Shown piece after piece: positions 1-8,261 of a DNA stretch of 27,094 bases. The DNA comes from JAIRTY01 sp050257395. Its GTDB lineage: Bacteria > Actinomycetota > Actinomycetes > Streptosporangiales > Streptosporangiaceae. A model generated the notes under the pieces. It searched no databases. It had not been told where the DNA came from and worked only from the letters and a program-made list of their open reading frames with translations. The position numbers and the translations under genes are program-made. Location: contig JBLMWU010000342.1 of the NCBI GenBank assembly GCA_050257395.1, positions 1 to 27,094 on the forward strand. Reading direction: 5' to 3'. Each line of letters opens with the position of its first letter. The first letter of the stretch is position 1.

Positions 1-101
1 CAGGAGCCGGGCGGGACTGGGGAGACGCACTCTTCACGCAGTTTGTAGCCACCTTTCGCCCGTGAGAGTAGCGTCCTCACCGAAAGGCGCAGAGGTGGCC
101 A

Positions 102-794
102 ATGGCGAACATGACACCCGAACAGGAAGCCGCATACGCTCTCGATTTTGGGGTCGCCCGGAGCGACCTGCCGCAGGATGCGCAACTGGCCTACGACCGT
201 TTGGTGGAACGGCGGGCGCGTGCGCAGACACCTGCCACGCGGGCGAACGTAGTTGCCGCTAGCCGCCCCGTCACCATCCCCAGGTGGGCTGCGGCGGCTG
301 GAACTGTGCTGGTCTTCGTGATAGGGCAAGGCGGCGCAGTGGTGCTGCTGCCATTCGCGTTCACGCACTGGCGGCCAGGCCCGCCTTGGCCGGTCGGGCT
401 GCGCGCCCTCGGCGTGGCTCTGATCGCCGTGGCAGGCATCGTAGTGATCACCGGGTTCATCCGGTTTGCCACCGAGGGCGTTGGGATCCCGGTACCGGCC
501 GAGCCGACCTCCCGCCAGTTGACCATCGGCGGCCCGTACCGGTACGTGCGCAACCCCCTGTACCTGGCGATAGTCCTGGCCATCACCGGGCAGGCGCTGC
601 TGATGAGCCGCCCAGTCCTGCTGGCCTATGCAGCTGTGATGCTCGCCGCCTTCGTCGTGTTCGTCCGCTGGTTCGAGGAGCCGACCCTGGCCAGGCGTTT
701 CGGCGCCGAGTACGAGGCGTACCGCAGCCAAGTACCCGGCTGGTGGCCACGCCTGCCACACCGGAGCAGCAGTAACGCCGACGCACACCGGTAA
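102..794 (+). CDS. Isoprenylcysteine carboxyl methyltransferase-like (ICMT/PEMT family) membrane protein
   Basis: 230 residues. The C-terminal half carries the hallmark GPYRYVRNPLYL motif (about residues 145-156), followed by a hydrophobic hairpin and an EEP...RFG.EYEAYRSQVPGWWPR tail. That is the SAM-binding signature of the ICMT/phospholipid-methyltransferase superfamily. Hydrophobic stretches at about 60-85, 98-122, 152-166 and 170-190 indicate an integral membrane enzyme. The substrate is unknown: bacteria lack prenylated CaaX proteins, and relatives methylate lipids or small molecules. About 55 residues before the first membrane segment form a charged, soluble extension (TPEQEAAYALDFGV...) that is not part of the core. 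The ATG at 102 follows GAGG at 92-95; a second ATG at 111 is possible. The gene stands alone on the plus strand. Confidence 0.8.
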   Translation: MANMTPEQEAAYALDFGVARSDLPQDAQLAYDRLVERRARAQTPATRANVVAASRPVTIPRWAAAAGTVLVFVIGQGGAVVLLPFAFTHWRPGPPWPVGLRALGVALIAVAGIVVITGFIRFATEGVGIPVPAEPTSRQLTIGGPYRYVRNPLYLAIVLAITGQALLMSRPVLLAYAAVMLAAFVVFVRWFEEPTLARRFGAEYEAYRSQVPGWWPRLPHRSSSNADAHR

Positions 795-875
795 CGGCTG
801 GCTTGCCTTTCCTCCGGGCGTCCTTGAACCACACCGCCAGCACCCGGGCGATGATGTCCACAAGGGGTGGTAATC

Positions 876-2390
876 GTGGCAGACGGAATGCCCGGGCAAG
901 AGCCGGCTGGCATGCGGTGGGATCGCCCGGCTTCAGCTCCCCAGAGCCGGGGTGGCGGGCGGATGACGGGCACCGGTTTCCCGATCGCCGCCGCGTTAAT
1001 GGCCGGGGCGCTGCTGGCGGGCTGCAGCGGCTCAAGCGGGGGCGTGACCGCTACTGCCACAGTCACGATCAATCCTGCCAAGCAGTATCAGCGGATCGCC
1101 GGGTTTGGCGTGTCCGAGGGGTTCGGGCAGGCAAGAACGCTGATGAGCGCGCCCGCCTCGGTCCAGCGGCAGGTGCTGAGCTTGCTCTACAGCCCAGCCC
1201 GCGGGGCGGGCCTGACGATCTTGCGTAACGAGATCAGCGCCGACAAGGGGTTCACGATCGAGCCGAAGGCGCCGGGCAGCCCGAACGCGAAGCCGTCGTA
1301 TCTGACGCTTGCTGAGGTCGGCCAGGATCAAGGCCAGCTGTGGTTCGCCAAGCAGATCAAGGCCGACTACGGCGTCAGCGACGTGTTCGCCGACGCCTGG
1401 AGCGCTCCCGCGTTCATGAAGACCAACCACTCGGCAATCAACGGCGGCACGCTGTGCGGGGTCGAGGGCGCGAGCTGCAAGAGCGGTGATTGGCGCCGGG
1501 CCTACGCCGGCTATCTCGTGCAATACGCGAAGGATTACGCTGCGGCGGGCGTCCCGCTCACCTACCTGGGCCCGGAGAACGAACCGAACCTCAGCGTTGG
1601 CCAGGACAGCATGATCATGAGCCCGGCGCAGACGGGCAGCTTCATGGCAATCCTCGGCGCGACGCTCGCGCGGTCCGGCCTTCCGACCCGCGCGGAGTGC
1701 TGCGCCACCATCAGCTGGAACTACGCGCAGCAGTACGCGGCCGCGATCGAGACCAGCCAGCAAGCGAGCACGGCAACGGCGCTGTTCACCAGCCACGGCT
1801 ACTTCGCCGAGCCCGGCTCGCCGCTGCGCGGCTGGAGCAAGCCGGTCTGGCAGACCGAGTGGGCGCCGTTCGGCTTCCAGCCGTGGGATCCGGCCTGGGA
1901 CGACGGCTCACCGTCGTCCGGATTCACGTGGGCGCAGAACATCTACACGGGCTTGACCGCGGCGAACCTAGGCGGGTTCCTCTACCTGTGGGGCGCAAGC
2001 ACGAGCGGCCTGACCGGCCCCAACACCGGACTGGTTGAGGTCAAGGGCAACACCGTCGCCACCTCCGGCCGGCTGTGGGCGTTCGCGAGCTACAGCCGGT
2101 TCATCCGTCCGGGCGCGGTGCGCATCGGGACCACGACGAGCGACGCGGGCCTCAAGGCGAGCGCGTTCCGCAACAGCGACGGGTCGACCGCGGTGATCGT
2201 TCTGAACAGCACCCGCAGCCGCCAGACCGCAACCTTCTCATTGCGCGGGCTCCGCGCATCGCACGTCATGCCCTACCTGACCGACACAACCCGCCAGTTC
2301 TCCGCACAGACCCCGATCACGGCAAGGAGCAGCGCCTTCACCGCGACCCTGCCGCCGCGGTCGCTCGTCACCTACGACATCCGAGCATGA
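876..2390 (+). CDS. Secreted lipoprotein, glycoside hydrolase family 30-like
   Basis: 504 residues from this start. A lipobox (LLAGC, Cys50) follows a short hydrophobic core, so the mature enzyme is probably lipid-anchored outside the membrane. A (beta/alpha)8 clan GH-A fold follows, with QRIAGFGVSEGFGQA near the N-terminus, the acid/base Glu236 in GPENEP, and the likely nucleophile Glu328 in WQTEWAPFG. A C-terminal beta domain ends in LPPRSLVTYDI, as in GH30 xylanases, galactanases and glucosylceramidases. The sugar substrate cannot be assigned. The start is uncertain. GTG 876 has AAGGGG eight bases upstream. ATG 912 gives a positively charged n-region. ATG 963 gives a compact signal peptide but no Arg or Lys before the core. 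It is a single gene with no sugar transporter beside it. Confidence 0.85.
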   Translation: MADGMPGQEPAGMRWDRPASAPQSRGGGRMTGTGFPIAAALMAGALLAGCSGSSGGVTATATVTINPAKQYQRIAGFGVSEGFGQARTLMSAPASVQRQVLSLLYSPARGAGLTILRNEISADKGFTIEPKAPGSPNAKPSYLTLAEVGQDQGQLWFAKQIKADYGVSDVFADAWSAPAFMKTNHSAINGGTLCGVEGASCKSGDWRRAYAGYLVQYAKDYAAAGVPLTYLGPENEPNLSVGQDSMIMSPAQTGSFMAILGATLARSGLPTRAECCATISWNYAQQYAAAIETSQQASTATALFTSHGYFAEPGSPLRGWSKPVWQTEWAPFGFQPWDPAWDDGSPSSGFTWAQNIYTGLTAANLGGFLYLWGASTSGLTGPNTGLVEVKGNTVATSGRLWAFASYSRFIRPGAVRIGTTTSDAGLKASAFRNSDGSTAVIVLNSTRSRQTATFSLRGLRASHVMPYLTDTTRQFSAQTPITARSSAFTATLPPRSLVTYDIRA

Positions 2391-2557
2391 GCGTCGCGCA
2401 TACCCCCAGCTGTGACCAGCACCCCGCGCACTCAAGCAGGGGCGCGCCGTTGCCCAGGTTCGCTCACCAGCCGTAGCGTGTCTTGAAAGCCCGGTGACTG
2501 GACCGGTTGCGCGTAGCGTGCCGCCGACGCCCCCGCCCGATGGGGCCGGACGTCTTC

Positions 2558-2572
2558 CTGATCAAGGATCAG
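2558..2572. repeat. Perfect short inverted repeat ahead of the SRPBCC gene
   Basis: CTGATC-AAG-GATCAG: six-base arms around a three-base loop, five bases upstream of the AAGGAG ribosome binding site of the next gene. It could be a small operator or an mRNA hairpin that tunes initiation. No function is shown by the sequence. Confidence 0.35.
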
Positions 2573-2590
2573 AGGCTAAGGAGCTGCCAG

Positions 2591-3094
2591 ATGGGCATCC
2601 GTCTCCTGGGCACCCTGGGAACCGCAGATGGCAAGGGCGTCGTGCGCGTGCAGGATCGCGTCGGCGCCGGCATCGAGACCGTGTGGTCGGCGCTCACCGA
2701 TCCGGCGCGGCTGGCACGCTGGTGGGGTGAGGTCGAGGGCGACCTGCAGCTGGGCGGGGAGTATCGCGAGCGGGTGTTTGCCAGCGGATGGGAAGGCACG
2801 GGGCGAGTGCAGGCCTGCGAGGCTCCGCGGCGGCTGCTGCTGGTGCATCGGGAACCGGACCAGCCTGACGAGCAGACCATCGAGATCACCCTGACCGCCG
2901 ACGGTGACCAGACCATTGTCGTGTGGGAGGAAAGAGGCATGCCGGTGGCCTATCTCGCCGGTTACGGGGCTGGGATCCAGGTCCATGTCGAGGACCTCGG
3001 CGCCTTTCTGGCGGGACGCGAGCGCTGCGACGCAGGTGCGCGGATGGGCGAGCTGTTTCCCGCTTATGGGCCCCTGGCCGCGAAGGTCGGCTAG
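2591..3094 (+). CDS. SRPBCC / START-like domain protein (AHSA1 type)
   Basis: 167 residues. The pattern V.D.V.A.IETVWSALTDPARLARWWGEVEGDLQLGGEY, followed by GRV..CE.PRRLL and a run of strands ending in VWEERGMP, is typical of the helix-grip SRPBCC fold of the AHSA1 type (Activator of Hsp90 ATPase homology 1). Such proteins bind hydrophobic ligands, and many in bacteria have no known ligand. The start at 2591 is set by AAGGAG at 2578-2583, seven bases before the ATG. Upstream in-frame codons have no ribosome binding site. It converges with the small membrane protein, leaving a 32-base gap without a clear terminator. Confidence 0.8.
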   Translation: MGIRLLGTLGTADGKGVVRVQDRVGAGIETVWSALTDPARLARWWGEVEGDLQLGGEYRERVFASGWEGTGRVQACEAPRRLLLVHREPDQPDEQTIEITLTADGDQTIVVWEERGMPVAYLAGYGAGIQVHVEDLGAFLAGRERCDAGARMGELFPAYGPLAAKVG

Positions 3095-3126
3095 GAAGCC
3101 GAATGGCGGTGAAAGGATCTTGAAGC

Positions 3127-3477
3127 CTATGGACTGCCGTCAGCGGGATCAGTGACTTGCTGATCCTCTGCACCTAGCCTTCGCAGGCCACGGGAGTACT
3201 CACCTCGCTCGCCGAAGACGGTGACCAGCATGAAGCCCGCGACGAAAAGCACGACGGCAGCCAGGTACCCGGCCGAAGCTGAGCCTCGTGAGGAACACGC
3301 GTAGTACCCACCAAGCGGGACTACGACCCAGATCACCGCAATCGCGAGCAGCCCGCACAACAGCCGTAGCCGCCGGCCAAGGCCGCTGGCTGACAGGTAA
3401 GCCACGAACCGGTAAACCCCCAGGTCAATGACCCCTCCGACGAGGATCACGACGAGAACTGTGAATGCCTTGGCCAT
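3127..3477 (-). CDS. Small hypothetical membrane protein
   Basis: 116 residues with three probable membrane segments: about 5-30 (FTVLVVILVGGVIDLGVYRF), 38-60 (LLCGLLAIAVIWVVVPLGGYY) and 70-90 (AGYLAAVVLFVAGFMLVTVF). A polar C-terminal tail follows, ending ADGSP. I do not recognise a family. The ATG is preceded by GGGGGA, a good ribosome binding site. It lies 60 bases downstream of the VOC gene on the same strand and may be cotranscribed with it. Codon use is less GC-biased than in the middle of the window. Confidence 0.6.
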   Translation of the reverse strand: MAKAFTVLVVILVGGVIDLGVYRFVAYLSASGLGRRLRLLCGLLAIAVIWVVVPLGGYYACSSRGSASAGYLAAVVLFVAGFMLVTVFGERGEYSRGLRRLGAEDQQVTDPADGSP

Positions 3478-3537
3478 CGTTCCCCCAGGGGTCGGCTAAA
3501 GATAGTTCATCCTGGATCGGCGACGTGCGACCGGCAC

Positions 3538-3972
3538 TCAGTCGAGATCGAACTCGTTGCCCTCGATGTCCTGCATCACGATGCACGACTCGTTGTCCTC
3601 ATCGGCAGGCAGCAGCCGCACGCGGACCGCGCCGAGCGCGACCAGCCGTGCGCATTCGGCCTCAAGCGCGGCCAGGCGCTCTTCACCCACGAGCCCGGTG
3701 CCGACCCGCACGTCAAGATGCACCCGATTCTTGACGACCTTGCCTTCGGGAACGCGCTGGAAGTACAGTCGCGGGCCCACACCTGAGGGATCAATGCATG
3801 CGAACCATGAACCCTGATCCTCAGGCGGCAGCGAGCGATCGTAATCCTCCCAGGTGGCGAACCCTTCCGGTGGCGGTGGCACGACGTATCCCAGCACCTC
3901 GCACCAGAAACGAGCGACGCGCTCAGGTTCTGCGCAGTCGAAGGTGACCTGGAACTGCTTGACCGATGCCAT
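3538..3972 (-). CDS. VOC superfamily (glyoxalase-like) protein
   Basis: 144 residues. It starts QFQVTFDCAEPERVARFWCEVLGY and ends VMQDIEGNEFDLD, the usual opening and closing strands of a two-module VOC (vicinal oxygen chelate) fold in the Glyoxalase_6-like group. Candidate metal-ligand positions are Gln8/Thr10 in the first strand, His86 in NRVHLDV and Glu140 in GNEFDLD. The activity could be dioxygenase, lyase or antibiotic sequestration; nothing here decides. The ATG at 3972 was preferred over one 13 codons upstream, because the homologous core begins right there and GGTGGA sits just upstream. It is divergent from the phosphotransferase gene. Confidence 0.82.
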   Translation of the reverse strand: MASVKQFQVTFDCAEPERVARFWCEVLGYVVPPPPEGFATWEDYDRSLPPEDQGSWFACIDPSGVGPRLYFQRVPEGKVVKNRVHLDVRVGTGLVGEERLAALEAECARLVALGAVRVRLLPADEDNESCIVMQDIEGNEFDLD

Positions 3973-4103
3973 CGGTCCACCATAGAGGCGCGCGCTGCAG
4001 CAGACGAGCACTTAACTCTGCGCCCTGGTCTACCGTGCACGGGTGGCCCAGCTGGCACCGCTGGGGGAGCACGGCAGCCCGCAAGAGAGAGGCCAGGGCA
4101 ACG

Positions 4104-4955
4104 ATGCAGGCGTCAGAGGTCCCGCGTGCGGTGGCTGCGGCCATGTCGACCGCCTCATCACTTGACCTGACAGCCGACGACGCGATCGTTCTTCACGACT
4201 CGAACAAGCTCACTCTGCGCCTGCTGCCTTGTGACGTCCTGGCCCGGGTGGCACCTGTGGCGCATCAGGTCGCACAGCTCGAAATCGAGCTTGCTCAGCA
4301 GCTCGCCGAATCCGGGAGCCCGGTGGCTGCTCTCGACCCTCGAGTCGAGCCACGCGTCTACGAGCATGACGGCTTCGTGGTCACGCTGTGGACTTACTAC
4401 GAACCTGTGACCCCCCGAAAGGTCTCAGCAGCGGACTACGCCAGAGCGCTCGGGCGGCTGCATGCTGGCATGCGCACGCTCGAGGTCCCTGCCCCGCACT
4501 TCACGGATCGAGTCGGGCAGGCCCAGCAACTCGTGGCGAGCCGCGACCACACTCCGGCGCTCGCCGACGCGGACCGGGAGCTCCTGGCCAGCACGTTGCG
4601 GAGCCTGAGGCGAGTGACCAGCGAGCGCGGCGGCGGCGAGCAGCTACTGCACGGCGAGCCGCACCCAGGCAACCTGCTGACCACGAAGAACGGGCTGCTG
4701 TTCGTAGACCTCGAGACGTGCTGCCGTGGGCCTGTCGAGTTCGACCTCGCCCATGCGCCCGTAGAAGTCAGCGAGCACTATCCGGGTGTCGATCAGGGCC
4801 TGCTGCGCGAGTGCCGGATCCTCGTGCTGGCGATGATCACAACGTGGCGCTGGGATCGAGGCGATCAGCTCCCAAACGGGCGCCAGCTGGGCACAGAGTG
4901 GCTCAGCCAGATCCGGGCGGCGCTCGATCGCAACAACCTGGATACCCACGGCTGA
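4104..4955 (+). CDS. APH-family phosphotransferase (aminoglycoside/choline kinase-like)
   Basis: 283 residues with a protein-kinase-like fold. Residues 183-190 read HGEPHPGN, the catalytic loop (Brenner-type HGDxxxxN with Glu in place of Asp). VDLETCCRGPVEFDLAH at about 201-217 holds the Mg-binding Asp202. The N-lobe has LRLLPCDVLARVA and, near 62, the helix Glu of IELAQQLAESG. TLWTYYEP at 94-101 matches the hinge. These features identify an APH-type small-molecule kinase, but not the substrate; resistance, choline and homoserine-type kinases share them. The ATG at 4104 follows an AGGG-type site; ATG 4143 is an alternative. No resistance or transport partner is adjacent. Confidence 0.8.
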   Translation: MQASEVPRAVAAAMSTASSLDLTADDAIVLHDSNKLTLRLLPCDVLARVAPVAHQVAQLEIELAQQLAESGSPVAALDPRVEPRVYEHDGFVVTLWTYYEPVTPRKVSAADYARALGRLHAGMRTLEVPAPHFTDRVGQAQQLVASRDHTPALADADRELLASTLRSLRRVTSERGGGEQLLHGEPHPGNLLTTKNGLLFVDLETCCRGPVEFDLAHAPVEVSEHYPGVDQGLLRECRILVLAMITTWRWDRGDQLPNGRQLGTEWLSQIRAALDRNNLDTHG

Positions 4956-5150
4956 TCGCGGTCCTTCGGGCCCGCGGCGGGCTGGGATTACCCAGTCCTC
5001 TCTATTTTCAGCGTATAACGCACCGGGGGGCTTGCGGCAAGACCCGGGGCGTGCGGCAGAATCGCCAGCCGAGCTGAGGGCCTGCGGGAATGGGGGACGC
5101 GGCGTGCGTGTGCTGCAGTCGGCGGATGGGTCACGCGGGGACGCCGGTGC

Positions 5151-6617
5151 GTGCCGATGACCGGGCATGCGGTGGTGATCGCCGGTGGCGGTCCGGCCGG
5201 GCTGATGCTGGCGGGCGAGCTGACGCTGGCGGGGGTGGACGTTGCCGTCGTCGAGCGGCGCGCCAGCCAGGAGCTGATCGGCTCGCGCTCCAGGGGCCTG
5301 CAGTCGCGCACGATCGAGGTGCTCGATCAGCGTGGTATCGCCGATCGGTTCCTCGCGGAGGGGCAGACGGCGCAGGTCCAGGGGTTCGCCATGATCCGTC
5401 TGGACATCAGCGACTTCCCCACCCGGCACAACTACGGCCTGGCGCTGATGCAGAGCCACTTCGAGCGGATCCTGGCCGGCTGGGCCGGCGAGCTGGGGGT
5501 GCCGGTCTACCGCGAGCGTGAGGTGACGGGCTTCGCGCAGGACGGCACCGGCGTCGACGTCGAATTGTCCGGCGGCGGGGCGCTGCGGGCGGAATACCTC
5601 GCCGGCTGCGACGGCGGGCGCAGCCTGATCCGCAAGGCCGCCGGCATCGAGTTCCCCGGCTGGGATCCGTCGGTCAGCTCCCTGATCGCCGAGGCCGAGA
5701 TGACCGAGGAACCCGAGTGGGGCATCCGCCGTGACCGCAACGGCCAGCATGCCCTGGGCAGGCTGGAAGGCAGCAAGCGGGTGGGAGTGGTGGTCAGCGA
5801 GCGGTATACCGGGCAGACCGGTGAGCCGACCCTGCGAGATCTCAGCCGCGCGCTCATCTCCGTCTGGGGAACCGACTACGGGGTGCACAGCCCGGCCTGG
5901 ATCTCCCGGTTCACCGACATGACCCGGCAGGCGGCGTCCTACCGGAAGGGACGGGTGCTGCTGGCCGGCGACGCCGCGCATGTGCATTACCCGGTGGGCG
6001 GCCAGGGCCTCAATACCGGTGTGCAGGACGCGGTGAACCTGGGCTGGAAGCTGGCGCAGGTGGTCAGGGGTACGTCGCCGGAAAGCCTGCTCGATACCTA
6101 CCATGCCGAGCGGCACCCGGTCGCTGCCCGTGTGCTGCGCAACACGATGGCGCAAACCGTGCTCATCCGCTCCGACGAGCGGATTGACGCGCTGCGCGAC
6201 ACCATGTCCGAGCTGCTGGGCATGGACGAGCCGCGCAAGCGGTTCGCCGCCATGATGTCCGGTCTGGACATCCACTACGACCTCGGTGAGGGACACCCGC
6301 TGCTCGGGCGCCGCATGCCCGATCTCGACCTGGTCACCGCCGGCGGCCCGCTGCGGGTATTCACCCTGCTGCACAACGCCCGGCCGGTGCTGCTCAACCT
6401 CGGTGAGCCCGGCGGCCTCGACATCACCCCATGGGCGGACCGGGTCCAGGTGATCGACGCCACCTATGCCGGCCGGTGGGAGCTTCCGGTACTCGGTGAG
6501 GTCACTGCGCCCACTGCCGTGCTGATCAGGCCCGACGGATATGCCGCCTGGGTGGGCGACCGAACCCGCCAGGGGCTCCCCGACGCGCTGGCCACCTGGT
6601 TCGGACCAGGGCTTTAG
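5151..6617 (+). CDS. FAD-dependent aromatic-ring monooxygenase (PHBH/TetX-PgaE type)
   Basis: 488 residues, full length for the aklavinone-hydroxylase/PgaE-like group. An N-terminal Rossmann motif AGGGPAGLMLAGEL (11-24) binds FAD. R48 and R53 lie in the SRGLQSRTIEVLD segment. The DG motif is CDGGRSLIRK (153-162), and the second FAD motif is RVLLAGDAAHVHYPVGGQG (268-286). Residues about 380-488 form the thioredoxin-like C-terminal domain seen in polyketide and phenol hydroxylases. It should hydroxylate an aromatic or polyketide substrate using NAD(P)H and O2. GTG 5151 has GGGGAC eight bases upstream; ATG 5157 is the alternative. No polyketide synthase is nearby, so its substrate may come from elsewhere in the genome or from outside. 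Confidence 0.88.
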   Translation: MPMTGHAVVIAGGGPAGLMLAGELTLAGVDVAVVERRASQELIGSRSRGLQSRTIEVLDQRGIADRFLAEGQTAQVQGFAMIRLDISDFPTRHNYGLALMQSHFERILAGWAGELGVPVYREREVTGFAQDGTGVDVELSGGGALRAEYLAGCDGGRSLIRKAAGIEFPGWDPSVSSLIAEAEMTEEPEWGIRRDRNGQHALGRLEGSKRVGVVVSERYTGQTGEPTLRDLSRALISVWGTDYGVHSPAWISRFTDMTRQAASYRKGRVLLAGDAAHVHYPVGGQGLNTGVQDAVNLGWKLAQVVRGTSPESLLDTYHAERHPVAARVLRNTMAQTVLIRSDERIDALRDTMSELLGMDEPRKRFAAMMSGLDIHYDLGEGHPLLGRRMPDLDLVTAGGPLRVFTLLHNARPVLLNLGEPGGLDITPWADRVQVIDATYAGRWELPVLGEVTAPTAVLIRPDGYAAWVGDRTRQGLPDALATWFGPGL

Positions 6618-6641
6618 GCGGACTGCCCTGCGGGGGGACGG

Positions 6642-6647
6642 TAAACT
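6642..6647 (+). promoter_or_regulatory. Probable -10 box for a near-leaderless epimerase mRNA
   Basis: TAAACT ends nine bases before the GTG start at 6657, so transcription would begin within a few bases of the start codon. No usable ribosome binding site lies in between; the G-rich run upstream is about 18 bases from the GTG. No convincing -35 box. Confidence 0.4.
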
Positions 6648-6656
6648 CCCCCTCTT

Positions 6657-7598
6657 GTGAGTGCTCCTGAGAGGATCTTGGTTACCGGCGGTGCCGGTTT
6701 CGTGGGTGCGACGCTGGTGCGACGGCTGGTAGCGAGCGGTTACCAGGTCCGGGTGCTCGACAACCTGAGCACCGGGGACGCCGCGCACCTGGCCGGGGTG
6801 GACGCCGAGCTGGTCAAGGGCGACATCCGCGACGCGGCCGCCCTGGACGACGCGCTCGAGGGCATGGGGGCGATCATCCATCTCGCCGCCGCTGGCTCGG
6901 TGATCGGCTCCGTGCAGGATCCGGGGACGAACTTCGAGGTCAACGTGCTCGGCACGTTCCGCGTGCTGGACGCGGCCCGCCGGGCGGGCGTCGAGCGCGT
7001 GGTGCAGGCATCGACCGGCGGGGCGCTGATCGGGGACGCCACCCCGCCCGTCAACGAGCAGTCGCTGCCCAAGCCGATTTCCCCCTACGGGGCGAGCAAG
7101 CTGGCCGGTGAGGGTTACGCGCACGCCTTCGCCAAGACCTACGGGCTCTGCACCGTGGCCATCAGGTTCGGCAACGTGTACGGGCCGTGGTGCGCCCGCA
7201 AGCGCGGCGTGCTCAACGTCTTCTTCGAGTCGATCCACTCCGGCGTGCCCCTGATCATCTACGGCGACGGGTCGGCGTCCCGCGACTACGTGCACGTGGA
7301 CGACATCTCCAGCGCCCTCCAGCTCGCGCTGGAGAAGGATGTCCCGGGCGGCACGGTGCTGCACGCCGCGTCGGGCGTCGAGACCGCGGTCAGGGATCTG
7401 GCCGATCTGTGCCGCCGGGCGGCGGGAGTCCCGGACCACCCGATCGAGTACCGGCCCAAGCGGCCCGGCGAGGTGGACCGCAACTTCGCCTCGTACGACC
7501 TGGCGAACAAGATGCTCGGCTACGCGCCGTCGGTCGCCCGCGAGGCCGGGATCCCCCGGACCTGGAAATGGTTCCAGGAAGAGGTGTTCCGGGACTGA
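6657..7598 (+). CDS. NAD-dependent epimerase/dehydratase (UDP-glucose 4-epimerase-like)
   Basis: 313 residues, an extended short-chain dehydrogenase. The NAD motif is TGGAGFVGATL (10-20). The catalytic triad is Ser119/Thr120 in VQASTGG, Tyr144 and Lys148 in SPYGASKLAGEGYA. FGNVYGPW (171-178) and DYVHVDDIS (210-218) are the sugar-nucleotide-binding landmarks of GalE/WbpP-type enzymes. It should epimerise or dehydrate a nucleotide sugar for cell-surface glycan or glycosylation. The exact sugar cannot be told, so no gene symbol is given. The GTG start has no Shine-Dalgarno site at normal distance and a TAAACT box just upstream, so the mRNA is probably leaderless or nearly so. No glycosyltransferase is adjacent. 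Confidence 0.85.
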   Translation: MSAPERILVTGGAGFVGATLVRRLVASGYQVRVLDNLSTGDAAHLAGVDAELVKGDIRDAAALDDALEGMGAIIHLAAAGSVIGSVQDPGTNFEVNVLGTFRVLDAARRAGVERVVQASTGGALIGDATPPVNEQSLPKPISPYGASKLAGEGYAHAFAKTYGLCTVAIRFGNVYGPWCARKRGVLNVFFESIHSGVPLIIYGDGSASRDYVHVDDISSALQLALEKDVPGGTVLHAASGVETAVRDLADLCRRAAGVPDHPIEYRPKRPGEVDRNFASYDLANKMLGYAPSVAREAGIPRTWKWFQEEVFRD

Positions 7599-7669
7599 CC
7601 GGGACCGCTGTCAGCGGGACCGCCGCGTCACACCCGCTGACCGCCTTCGCCGATGCCTGGCTCCGGCGC

Positions 7670-8053
7670 TCAGGCGGGCCCGGCGACGCCGATCAGGTTG
7701 CCCTCGGGATCGGTGAAGTGCCCGACCACCAGGCCGGTCGGCGCCCGGGCAGGACCCATCCGGCGGGTCCCGCCGAGGCTCTCGGCCTTCCGGAGCGCGG
7801 CGCCGACATCGGGAACGCCGACATAGAAGACCACGTGGGCGTCGTAGCCCGCACCGCCGCCGACGCCGCCCGGGATGCCGGTGCCCTCGCCGATCCTGCC
7901 GGGGTCGGTGAACCCGTAGTCCGTGGGCTCGGAGACCTCCCGGGCGACCGGGGAGCTGGTGTCGAACTCCCACCCGAACAGCTCGCCGTAGTAGCCCCGG
8001 AGCCCGGCCGGGTCCTTGCCGATGACCTCGAAGTGCACCACTGGCTGCGCCAT
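7670..8053 (-). CDS. VOC family protein (glyoxalase/bleomycin-resistance fold)
   Basis: 127 residues. It begins VVHFEVIGKDPAGLRGYYGELFGWEF, has a GGGAGYDAHVVFYVGVPDVGAALRKAESLGG centre, and ends HFTDPEGNLIGVAGPA. This is a single-chain VOC protein with two beta-alpha-beta modules and a Gly-rich linker at about 63-68. Candidate metal ligands are His7 in the first strand and the Glu of DPEGN. GGAAAGGA precedes the ATG at good distance. It is not closely similar to the VOC protein at 3538-3972. It is divergent from pyrF, sharing a 208-base intergenic region, and converges with the epimerase gene. The function is unassigned. Confidence 0.85.
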   Translation of the reverse strand: MAQPVVHFEVIGKDPAGLRGYYGELFGWEFDTSSPVAREVSEPTDYGFTDPGRIGEGTGIPGGVGGGAGYDAHVVFYVGVPDVGAALRKAESLGGTRRMGPARAPTGLVVGHFTDPEGNLIGVAGPA

Positions 8054-8261
8054 GGCTGATCCTTTCCGCGCCGGCGGCCGGCGCTCTCCGGGTAGAGACC
8101 GGCGGCAGCCGCCGGACTCATCGCAGCCTGATCAGCCGCCCGGATGCCCTTCCCCGCCGCCGAAGTTGCGGCGGAGCGTCTCCCCGTTCGGGGATTCGCC
8201 CGGGCGGTGGCCGCCGGGCGGTATCCGGCACCTCCCGGCGCCCGCGTGCGATGCTGGTCAG

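Noticed and set aside
795..875. Minus-strand peptide resembling VDIIARVLAVWFKDARRKGK, possibly an integrase or transposase remnant
   Set aside because: Only about 25 residues look protein-like, no family motif can be named, and no flanking repeats are visible.
5011..5020. TATAAC as a -10 box for the monooxygenase gene
   Set aside because: It lies over 130 bases from the start, and no reasonable -35 box is found at the right distance.
4644..7439. Very long open frame on the minus strand (over 900 codons)
   Set aside because: It is antisense to the phosphotransferase, monooxygenase and epimerase genes. Its translation is Gly/Arg/His/Val-rich with no domain, and long open antisense frames are expected at this GC content.
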